Shown piece by piece: positions 24,280 to 30,872 of a DNA stretch of 64,000 nt; the stretch's first letter is position 1; each line of letters begins with the position of its first letter. The notes beneath the pieces were generated by a model. It ran no database searches. It was not told the DNA's origin and saw only the letters and a program-made list of their open reading frames with translations. The DNA is from Actinoallomurus oryzae (GTDB lineage Bacteria; Actinomycetota; Actinomycetes; Streptosporangiales; Streptosporangiaceae). The stretch lies in the NCBI RefSeq assembly GCF_039541955.1, contig NZ_BAABHF010000065.1, forward strand, positions 69,381-133,380, written 5' to 3'. A program made the position numbers and the translations under genes.

Positions 24280-25289
24280 CGGCACCGGCCCCGCAGCAGG
24301 CCCAGGCCGGCCAGGCCCAGCCCCGCGACCGCGGCCGTCGCCACGGCCACCCGGTACCGGCTCGCCCACATCTGGTAGCTGCGCGGATGTGCCTGGTCGT
24401 CGAAGCTTCCGTGTGCGCCGTAGTCGTGGCCGTCCTTGCCGTCGGCGGGCTTCCACAGGTTGGCCGGCTGGTGCGGGTCGCGCGGCTGGTCGGTCTGCTG
24501 GGAGTCGAACCCCGTACGGGCGAGGTAGCGGTCCAGCAGGCCCGGGGCGACCCGGTTCGCGAGCAGGGTCGCCACGGTGCTCCCGCCGATCCAGTACTCC
24601 CGCCGCGCCGGATGGTCCGCGGCGTACACCAGCGCCCGCGCGGCCACCTCCGGCTGGTAGATCGGGGGCACCGGCTGGGCGTGGTTCGGCAGCCGCGACT
24701 CCACCCAGTCGAACTGCGGGGTGTTGACCCCCGGCATGTGCACGATGGTCGTGCGCACGTTCGTGCCCCGGTGCAGCAGCTCGGTGCGCAGCGACTCGTA
24801 GAAGCCCTGGATGGCGTGCTTGGCGCCGCAGTACGCCGACTGAAGCGGGATGCCGCGTTTGGCCAGAGCCGACCCGGTCTGCACGATCGTGCCGTGGTCG
24901 CGCGGCAGCATCAGGTCGAGCGCGACCTTCGTGCCGTGCACGAAGCCGAGGTAGGTGACCTCGGTGGTCCGCTTGAACTCCGCCGGTTCGATGTCGACGA
25001 ACTCGGAGAACACCGAGCTGAACGCCACGTTCACCCACACGTCGATGGGGCCCAGCACGGCCTCCGCGCGCTCGGCGGCGGCGCGTACCTGGTCGTAGTC
25101 GGCCACGTCCGTGGGAATGGCCAGGGCCTCACCGCCGGCCGCGCGCACGTCCTCGGCCGCCGCGTTCAGACCGGTCTCACCCCGCGCCAGCAGCGCGACC
25201 TTGTCGCCCCGTGCGCCGAACGCACGGGCCGCCGCCCGGCCGATCCCTCCACTCGCACCGGTCACCACCACGACACGACTGCCGCCCAT
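24276..25289 (-). CDS. Short-chain dehydrogenase/reductase with C-terminal membrane anchor
   Basis: 337 residues. Rossmann motif VVVTGASGGIGRAAARAFG at about 6-24, NVAFSSVFSEF replacing the common NNAG, catalytic Ser in IVQTGSALAKRG and the Y-x-x-x-K in SAYCGAKHAIQGF. Residues 250-310 form a hydrophilic extension (DQPRDPHQPANLWKPADGKD) and the last 25 are a hydrophobic helix (VAVATAAVAGLGLAGLGLL). This matches the membrane-tethered actinobacterial SDR with an N-A instead of NNAG active site. ATG has GGGGGAG 5 bases upstream. Substrate unknown. Confidence 0.9.
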   Translation of the reverse strand: MGGSRVVVVTGASGGIGRAAARAFGARGDKVALLARGETGLNAAAEDVRAAGGEALAIPTDVADYDQVRAAAERAEAVLGPIDVWVNVAFSSVFSEFVDIEPAEFKRTTEVTYLGFVHGTKVALDLMLPRDHGTIVQTGSALAKRGIPLQSAYCGAKHAIQGFYESLRTELLHRGTNVRTTIVHMPGVNTPQFDWVESRLPNHAQPVPPIYQPEVAARALVYAADHPARREYWIGGSTVATLLANRVAPGLLDRYLARTGFDSQQTDQPRDPHQPANLWKPADGKDGHDYGAHGSFDDQAHPRSYQMWASRYRVAVATAAVAGLGLAGLGLLRGRCR

Positions 25290-25406
25290 CGAACTCCCCC
25301 TCGGTCGCTTACCTTCCGTCCACGAGCAGCGCTACCCAGCATCGCCGACGCCATGCCGGTGGCCCGTGGAGCGGCGGCGTGCGCGGAGCGACCGGTGGCC
25401 GGAACG

Positions 25407-25442
25407 GTCACGAACCGGTCAGGAGTCACGAACCGGTCAGGA
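25407..25442. repeat. 18-bp perfect tandem direct repeat upstream of VOC gene
   Basis: GTCACGAACCGGTCAGGA occurs twice in tandem (25407-25424, 25425-25442), each with an internal ACCGGT dyad. It lies 44 bases before the VOC gene ATG at 25486, just upstream of a putative -10 (TAGCCT near 25473), so it could be a regulator site or merely a duplication. Confidence 0.7.
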
Positions 25443-25485
25443 TTCAAGAAGCGCACCTCACCGGGCCGTTCCTAGCCTGATCTTC

Positions 25486-26112
25486 ATGAACTCCATCGAA
25501 TCCGTCACCCTCGAGGTGGCCGACCCCACCGCCGCCGACCGCTTCTACACCGAAGCCCTCGGCCTGGACACCCGGATCCGCCTGCGCGCCTCGGAGGCGC
25601 CGACGACCGGCTTCCGCGGGTTCACGCTGTCGGTCACGGTCTCCCAGCCGGCCGACGTCAGCGCCCTCATCGACGCCGCACTCGACGCCGGCGCCTCGGT
25701 GCTGAAGCCGGTCACGAAGTCGTTCTGGGGCCACGGCGGCGTCGTGCGAGCCCCGGACGGGGCGATCTGGAAGGTCGCCACCTCGGCGAAGAAGGACACC
25801 GGCCCGGCCACCGGAAAGATCGACTCCGTCGTGCTCCTGCTGGGGGTCGCGGACATGGCCGCGAGCAAGCGCTTCTACCTGGAGCACGGTCTGACCGTGG
25901 CGAAGAGCTTCGGCCGCAAGTACGTCGAGTTCGACACCGGGTCGAGCCCCGTCAAGCTGGCGCTCTACGGGCGCCGGGCCCTCGCCAAGGACGCCGGCGT
26001 CTCGCCCGACGGCACCGGATCGCACCGGCTCGTCATCAACGGCGACGACACGCCGTTCACCGACCCGGACGGGTTCGCGTGGGAGCCGGCGGCGAAGACC
26101 GCAGCGCTTTAA
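25486..26112 (+). CDS. Two-domain VOC family protein (glyoxalase/bleomycin-resistance fold)
   Basis: 208 residues, two VOC halves: SIESVTLEVADPTAADRFYT with GLDTRIRL and VVRAPDGAIWKVATS, then KIDSVVLLLGVADMAASKRFY with RKYVEFDTGS and PFTDPDGFAWEP. Metal residues are incomplete, so the family role may be binding rather than catalysis. The ATG lies about 7 bases after a probable -10 (TAGCCT), consistent with a leaderless or nearly leaderless mRNA. An 18-bp tandem repeat precedes it. Confidence 0.85.
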   Translation: MNSIESVTLEVADPTAADRFYTEALGLDTRIRLRASEAPTTGFRGFTLSVTVSQPADVSALIDAALDAGASVLKPVTKSFWGHGGVVRAPDGAIWKVATSAKKDTGPATGKIDSVVLLLGVADMAASKRFYLEHGLTVAKSFGRKYVEFDTGSSPVKLALYGRRALAKDAGVSPDGTGSHRLVINGDDTPFTDPDGFAWEPAAKTAAL

Positions 26113-26175
26113 ACCGGGCAAAACTCACTGTTCATCACATAGGGTCACCACAGTCACATTGAGGGGAAAGTCGGC

Positions 26176-26616
26176 ATGAGCAGCACGTACGAGGGATTCA
26201 CGGCCGAGGAGCGGGCCGCGATGAAGGACCACGCCCAGGAGATGAAGAAGGCGTCGCGCCGCGGCTCGCACGCGGACAAGGCGGCGGAGGCCGAGCGGGA
26301 CGTGCTCGCGAAGATCGCCGAGATGCAGGAGTCGGACCGGATCATGGCCGAGCGCGTCCACGCCGTCATCACGGACTGCGCGCCGGACCTGGCGCCGAAG
26401 CTCTGGTACGGGATGCCGGCCTACGCGCTGAACGGCAAGATCATCTGCCACTTCCAGCCCGCGGCGAAGTTCAAGGCGCGCTACGCGACGCTCGGGTTCA
26501 GCGACCAGGCGAACCTGGACGAGGGCACCATGTGGGCGGCCGGCTTCGCCCTGACCGAGGTGACGCCCGAGGTGGAAACGCGGATCGCCGCGCTCGTGAA
26601 GCAGGCGTTGAGCTGA
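26176..26616 (+). CDS. DUF1801 / iron-chaperone-like domain protein
   Basis: 146 residues. An acidic/basic helical N-terminus (FTAEERAAMKDHAQEMKKAS) precedes the DUF1801 part: ERVHAVITDCAPDLAPKLWYG, MPAYALNGKIICHFQPAAKF, YATLGFSDQANLDEG. ATG preceded by GAGGGGAAAG. Family function is poorly known. Same direction as the AraC-type gene 38 bases downstream. Confidence 0.85.
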   Translation: MSSTYEGFTAEERAAMKDHAQEMKKASRRGSHADKAAEAERDVLAKIAEMQESDRIMAERVHAVITDCAPDLAPKLWYGMPAYALNGKIICHFQPAAKFKARYATLGFSDQANLDEGTMWAAGFALTEVTPEVETRIAALVKQALS

Positions 26617-26653
26617 GGCCCGCTCTCACGGACATCGGTGAAGGGAACGTCTC

Positions 26654-27100
26654 ATGTGTCACCCCTCGTGGGGCCGCGCACTCGCCGAGGAGCAGCGACT
26701 GGGCGACCTCGCGCGCCTGCGCCGCGTCAAGGACCGGATCGACCGGGAGTACGCGCAGCCGCTGGACGTCGAGGCCCTGGCCCGCGGCGCGCACATGTCG
26801 GCCGGGCACCTCAGCCGCCGCTTCCGGATCGCCTACGGTGAGTCGCCGTACTCCTATCTGATGACGCGGCGCATCGAGCGCGCGATGGCGCTGCTGCGCC
26901 GTGGCGACCTCAGCGTCACCGAGGTCTGTTTCGCGGTCGGGTGCGCGTCGCTGGGCACCTTCAGCACGCGCTTCACCGAGTTGGTCGGTGTGTCGCCCAG
27001 CGTCTACCGGCGCCAGGCGATGGAGGCGACCGAGGAGATGCCGTCGTGCGTGGCGAAACAGGTGACCCGGCCGGTCAGGAGCCGAGAATGGCTAGCGTGA
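26654..27100 (+). CDS. AraC-family DNA-binding protein (DNA-binding domain only)
   Basis: 148 residues consisting almost only of the double HTH: VKDRIDREYAQPLDVEALAR, GHLSRRFRIAYGESPYSYLM, RRIERAMALLRRGDLSVTEV, FAVGCASLGTFSTRFTELVG, VSPSVYRR. No ligand-binding N-terminal domain. ATG 26654 with AAGGGAA. Overlaps the next VOC gene start by 13 bases, an arrangement seen in AraC/VOC pairs where the regulator controls the coupled glyoxalase-like gene. Confidence 0.92.
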   Translation: MCHPSWGRALAEEQRLGDLARLRRVKDRIDREYAQPLDVEALARGAHMSAGHLSRRFRIAYGESPYSYLMTRRIERAMALLRRGDLSVTEVCFAVGCASLGTFSTRFTELVGVSPSVYRRQAMEATEEMPSCVAKQVTRPVRSREWLA

Positions 27101-27516
27101 GCAGCATGGACATCACGATTCACACCTGTGCCCTGCCGCACGACGACCCGGAGGCCTCGCTGGCCTTCTATCGCGACACCCTCGGCTTCGAGGTCCGCAG
27201 CGACGTCGGAAAGGGCAGGATGCGCTGGATCACGGTCGGCCCCAGGGACCAGCCCGGCACGTCCATCCTCCTGGCGCCGCCGGCCGCCGACCCCGGCATC
27301 ACCGACGACGAGCGCCGCACCATCGCCGAGATGATGGCCAAGGGCACCTACGGGTGGATCCTGCTGGCCACCCACGACCTCGACGGCACCTTCGAACGGG
27401 TGCAGGCCGGCGACGCCGAGGTCGTCCAGGAGCCGACCGAGCAGCCGTACGGGGTGCGCGACTGCGCCTTCCGCGACCCCGCGGGCAACATGGTCCGCAT
27501 CCAGGAGCTGCGCTGA
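27088..27516 (+). CDS. VOC family (glyoxalase-like) protein coupled to AraC regulator
   Basis: 142 residues. ATG 27088 is preferred (AGGAG 6-7 bases upstream) over ATG 27106. The domain shows DITIHTCALPHDDPEASLAF, YRDTLGFEVRSDVG, ILLATHDLDGTFERVQAG, YGVRDCAFRDPAGNMVRIQE. The His and Glu metal ligands are at the usual ends, so a metal-dependent activity is possible. Translationally coupled to the AraC-type gene. Confidence 0.88.
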   Translation: MASVSSMDITIHTCALPHDDPEASLAFYRDTLGFEVRSDVGKGRMRWITVGPRDQPGTSILLAPPAADPGITDDERRTIAEMMAKGTYGWILLATHDLDGTFERVQAGDAEVVQEPTEQPYGVRDCAFRDPAGNMVRIQELR

Positions 27517-27670
27517 GCCGTCCGGCGGGTCCTGACGCCGGGGACGGTTCCGCCGCCCCACCCGCGCCCCGGCGTCGCGTCCGAGCCTGGCATCCTCGAA
27601 ACGAGCGGACCGATGACGGCCCCGGCCGACCGGAGGACGCCGCGGCCGGGCGAGGAAGGGAGCCAAGCCG

Positions 27671-28174
27671 ATGAACAGCGCGGAACTGCTGACCGACGCC
27701 TTCGAACGCGTTCGCGAGACCGTGCACGAGGTCGTGGACGGCCTGTCCCCGGATCGGCTCGCCACGCGGCCGACCGACGACTCCAACTCCATCGCGTGGC
27801 TCGTCTGGCACCTGACACGCGTCCAGGACGACCACGTCGCCGACGTCGCGGGCGTCGAGCAGGTGTGGACCGCCGGCGGGTGGGCCGAGCGGTTCGGCCT
27901 GCCGCTGCCGCCGTCCGACACCGGGTACGGCCACGACGCACGGGCCGTCGACGCCGTCCGTGTCGAGTCGGGCGAGCTCCTCACCGGCTACTACGACGCC
28001 GTGCACGAGCAGACCCTGCGGTACGTCGCCGGGCTGAAGGACGCCGACCTCGACCGTGTGGTGGACGAGGCGTGGGACCCGCCGGTGACGCTGGGCGTAC
28101 GGCTCGTGAGCGTGATCAACGACGACACGCAGCACGCCGGCCAGGCCGCATTCCTGCGCGGTCTCATTATTTAG
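27671..28174 (+). CDS. DinB-family (DUF664) putative thiol transferase
   Basis: 167-residue four-helix bundle of the DinB type. NSAELLTDAFERVRETVHEV, metal-ligand His in SIAWLVWHLTRVQDDHVADV, RFGLPLPPSDTGYGH, and the C-terminal His in INDDTQHAGQAAFLRGL. Actinobacterial members include mycothiol-dependent S-transferases, so thiol transfer in the cytoplasm is likely but unproven. ATG follows GGAAGGGAG. Confidence 0.88.
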   Translation: MNSAELLTDAFERVRETVHEVVDGLSPDRLATRPTDDSNSIAWLVWHLTRVQDDHVADVAGVEQVWTAGGWAERFGLPLPPSDTGYGHDARAVDAVRVESGELLTGYYDAVHEQTLRYVAGLKDADLDRVVDEAWDPPVTLGVRLVSVINDDTQHAGQAAFLRGLII

Positions 28175-28190
28175 CTCGTTTTTCGCCCTG

Positions 28191-28220
28191 TTGACTTGGG
28201 GAGTCTACTTTCTGTTATAA
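28191..28220 (+). promoter_or_regulatory. Putative promoter 1 upstream of chitosanase gene
   Basis: TTGACT (28191-28196), 18 bases, TTATAA (28215-28220). It lies in the AT-rich 192-base gap between the DinB and chitosanase genes, which stands out from the GC-rich surroundings. A TTCCTAAC string follows at 28225-28232, a half-site like those bound by some ROK repressors of sugar genes (weak inference). Confidence 0.5.
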
Positions 28221-28240
28221 GTACGTTCCTAACTGAATCG

Positions 28241-28269
28241 TTGACACGGGCCGAAATTCATGCTTTTAT
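28241..28269 (+). promoter_or_regulatory. Putative promoter 2 upstream of chitosanase gene
   Basis: Consensus TTGACA (28241-28246), 17 bases, TTTTAT (28264-28269). Start would fall near 28276, about 90 bases before the TTG start of the chitosanase gene. Together with the upstream site it suggests tandem promoters for a secreted, induced enzyme. Confidence 0.45.
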
Positions 28270-28366
28270 CCCAGCGCCTACCAGGAAGGCCATTAACGAA
28301 TCGCGCAGCCTTCGTCACGCGCCGCCAGCGCCATTCGCCCCGCCCCCCGGACCGACAGGATCATTC

Positions 28367-29215
28367 TTGACACGGATATCCGCTCGATGGACGATCCCCG
28401 CCCTCGTCGTCCTCCTCGCCGGCGGCGTGCCCGCACTCGTGGCCTTCACCGGTGACGGGCATGCGTCCGGAACGCCGGCCGTGCTCTCCGGACGGGCGAC
28501 GGCCGTCGACCTGACCGATCCGCACGAGAAGGACATCGCCATGCAGGTGGTCTCCAGCGCGGAGAACTCCTCGCTCGACTGGCGGGCGCAGTACAAGTAC
28601 ATCGAGGACATCGGCGACGGGCGCGGCTACACCGCCGGCATCATCGGCTTCTGTTCCGGCACCGGCGACATGCTCGAGACCGTCCAGGCCTACACCGACG
28701 CCGAGCCGGGCAACGTCCTCGCCAAGTACCTGCCGGCGCTGCGCGCGGTGAACGGCACCGACTCCCACGAGGGACTCGACCCGGGCTTCCCCGCCGACTG
28801 GCGCGAGGCGGCGGCCGACCCGGCGTTCCAGCGGGCGCAGGACGACGAGCGCGACTCGGTGTACTTCGACCCCGCCGTACGGCAGGCGAAGAACGACGGC
28901 CTGCGGGCGCTCGGGCAGTTCATCTACTACGACGCCATGGTCATGCACGGCCCGGGAGACGACGCCGACAGCTTCGGCGGGATCCGCGCCGCCGCCCTGG
29001 CGAAGGCCAAGCCTCCGGCGCAGGGCGGCGGCGAGGTCGCCTATCTCAACGCGTTCCTCGACGCACGGAAGGCCGCGATGAAACGCGAGGAGGCGCACAG
29101 CGACACCAGCCGCGTCGACACCGAGCAGCGCGTCTTCCTGAACGACGGAAACCTCGACTTCACCCCGCCGCTCACCTGGAAGGTGTACGGCGACGGCTAC
29201 ACCATCAGCGAATAG
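28367..29215 (+). CDS. csn: Secreted chitosanase, GH46
   Basis: 282 residues from TTG 28367 (AGGAT 7 bases upstream). A signal peptide follows (MTRISARWTIPALVVLLAGG, then PALVAFTGDGHASG). The mature part is close to Streptomyces/Kitasatospora N174 chitosanase: AMQVVSSAENSSLDWRAQYK carries the catalytic Glu, YIEDIGDGRGYTAGIIGF the catalytic Asp, then GTGDMLETVQAYTD, RALGQFIYYDAMVMHGPG and DTSRVDTEQRVFLNDGNLD. It endo-hydrolyses chitosan outside the cell. The frame is open back to 28196 but that part reads like non-coding leader. Full length for the family. Confidence 0.93.
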   Translation: MTRISARWTIPALVVLLAGGVPALVAFTGDGHASGTPAVLSGRATAVDLTDPHEKDIAMQVVSSAENSSLDWRAQYKYIEDIGDGRGYTAGIIGFCSGTGDMLETVQAYTDAEPGNVLAKYLPALRAVNGTDSHEGLDPGFPADWREAAADPAFQRAQDDERDSVYFDPAVRQAKNDGLRALGQFIYYDAMVMHGPGDDADSFGGIRAAALAKAKPPAQGGGEVAYLNAFLDARKAAMKREEAHSDTSRVDTEQRVFLNDGNLDFTPPLTWKVYGDGYTISE

Positions 29216-29264
29216 CAGAACTCCGGCGGGCGGACGCGGATCCCGACCGCGCCCGCCCGCCGGT

Positions 29265-29408
29265 TCACGACCGAGCGAAGCAAGGGAATCAAAGACGCTT
29301 CCTTGTGGTCGCCCTCCCCGGCGGAGGAGGGCTCATGACCGAGCGAAGCGAGGGAATCAAAGACGCGCCCTTGTGGTCACCCTCCCCGACGAAGGAGGGC
29401 TCATGACC
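29265..29408. repeat. 68-bp-period imperfect tandem repeat between convergent genes
   Basis: Copies start at 29265 and 29333 with a 68-base period, each containing GACCGAGCGAAGC, GGGAATCAAAGACGC, CCTTGTGGTC and a CCCTCC...GGAGGG hairpin then CTCATGACC. Copy two runs into the MFS gene, where the TCA of CTCATGACC is its stop codon. It separates the convergent chitosanase and MFS genes. Confidence 0.85.
29312..29399. terminator. Two hairpins, probable bidirectional terminator
   Basis: CCCTCC (29312-29317) pairs with GGAGGG (29326-29331), and CCCTCC (29380-29385) with GGAGGG (29394-29399). Each lies in one copy of the 68-bp repeat, between the 3' ends of the chitosanase (plus) and MFS (minus) genes, the expected place for a shared terminator. 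Confidence 0.55.
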
Positions 29409-30810
29409 TCGCCCGGCCCGGCAGCAGCTGGACGAGCGCGGTCGCGGCGAGGCAGCAGGCGCCCGCCGTGGCGAGGCCGGCGACGAACGCGGCCGAGAAA
29501 CGGGCCGTGCCGAGGACGTCGTAGAAGACGACACCGACGACGGCGACGCCGATCGCACCGCCGGACTGCAGCGCGGTGGAGATCACCCCGGCGGCGGAGG
29601 CGGCGTGCCGCGCCTCGACACCGTTCAGCGCGGTCGCGGGAAGCGGTGACATGACCAGGCCCATGCCGCAGCCGGCGAGAAGCAGCCCGGGGATGAGCCA
29701 GCCGATCCCGCCGCCGGTCGCCCCCGCGACGAGGGCCAGCAGCCCGTACCCGAGAGCCATGGTCAGCGCGCCGACGGCGATGACCTGACGGCCGAGCCGG
29801 GCCGCGACCTGGACCGCCCGTGCGGAGGAGACGAAGTAGCCGGCGCCGAGCGCCAGGAAGATCAGGCCCGACTCCAGCGGGGACAGCCCGCGGCCCTGCT
29901 GGAGGTAGAGCGCGAGGATCAGGAAGAACGAGGCGACCGCCATCTGGCTGAGGACCGCGATCATGGCACCCACGCTGAACGCCCGGTGCCGGAACAGCCC
30001 GAGGTGGATCAGCGCGCGCTCACCGGCACGCCGCTGGTACACGGCGAAGCCGGCGAGGACGAACGGCGCCGCCGCCAGGGACAGCCAGGTCCACAGCGGC
30101 CAGCCCTCCTGGCGGCCCTCGACGAGCGGCAGCACGATCAGGACCAGCCCGGCGGTGACGAGAAGGGCGCCCCGCACGTCGAGCCGGGCCTTGGGCGCCC
30201 GTGACTCCGGCACCAGGCGCATCGCCGCCGGCACCGCCACGAGCCCCACCGGGACGTTGATCAGGAAGACGCTGCGCCAGCCGAGCCCGGCGATGTCGGC
30301 CTTGATGAGCAGGCCGCCGATGAGCTGGCCGAACACTCCGCCGAACCCCATCGCCAGCCCGTACGCGTTGAAGGCCCGCGCCCGGCGCTCGCCGGTGTAG
30401 ACGGTGCCCACGATGCCGAGCACCTGCGGCATGAGCATCGCCGCCGCCGCGCCCTGCGCGACGCGCGCCGCGACGAGGAACCCGGCGCTCGGCGCGAGCC
30501 CGCACGCGAGCGAGGCGAGGGTGAACAGGCTCAGCCCGAGCGTGTACATCCGGCGCCGGCCGTACAGGTCGCCGAGCCGTCCTCCGGTGATCAGCCCGGA
30601 GGCCAGCGCGAGCCCGAAGCCGGCAACGATGAACTGGATGGTGGCCGGCCCGGCGTGCAGGTCCCGCTGGGTGGCCGGGATCGCGACGTTGACGATGAAG
30701 AAGTCGAGGGTGGTGACGAAGGTCCCGGTGAGCAGGACGAGCAGCGTGCCCCATCCGGGTACGGCGCGAGCGTGGTCCCGCGCCGGTCTTTCGATGATCG
30801 CGGTGGTCAT
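29401..30810 (-). CDS. MFS transporter, DHA2 (EmrB/QacA) family
   Basis: 469 residues, about 14 membrane helices. Motif A region GGRLGDLYGRRRMYTLGLSL, TTLDFFIVNVAIPATQRDLH (motif D1, helix 1), AAMLMPQVLGIVGTVY, and motif C-like GFGGVFGQLIGGLLIK followed by GWRSVFLINVPVGL. A proton-driven drug or metabolite exporter in the cytoplasmic membrane; substrate unknown. No regulator adjoins it. Its 3' end lies in the 68-bp repeat. Confidence 0.93.
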   Translation of the reverse strand: MTTAIIERPARDHARAVPGWGTLLVLLTGTFVTTLDFFIVNVAIPATQRDLHAGPATIQFIVAGFGLALASGLITGGRLGDLYGRRRMYTLGLSLFTLASLACGLAPSAGFLVAARVAQGAAAAMLMPQVLGIVGTVYTGERRARAFNAYGLAMGFGGVFGQLIGGLLIKADIAGLGWRSVFLINVPVGLVAVPAAMRLVPESRAPKARLDVRGALLVTAGLVLIVLPLVEGRQEGWPLWTWLSLAAAPFVLAGFAVYQRRAGERALIHLGLFRHRAFSVGAMIAVLSQMAVASFFLILALYLQQGRGLSPLESGLIFLALGAGYFVSSARAVQVAARLGRQVIAVGALTMALGYGLLALVAGATGGGIGWLIPGLLLAGCGMGLVMSPLPATALNGVEARHAASAAGVISTALQSGGAIGVAVVGVVFYDVLGTARFSAAFVAGLATAGACCLAATALVQLLPGRARS

Positions 30811-30872
30811 GCCGTAAGGTTCGCCGCCGCGAGGTCACCCGGTCGATTACCTCTCAGGTAAGCCGGAACGTC

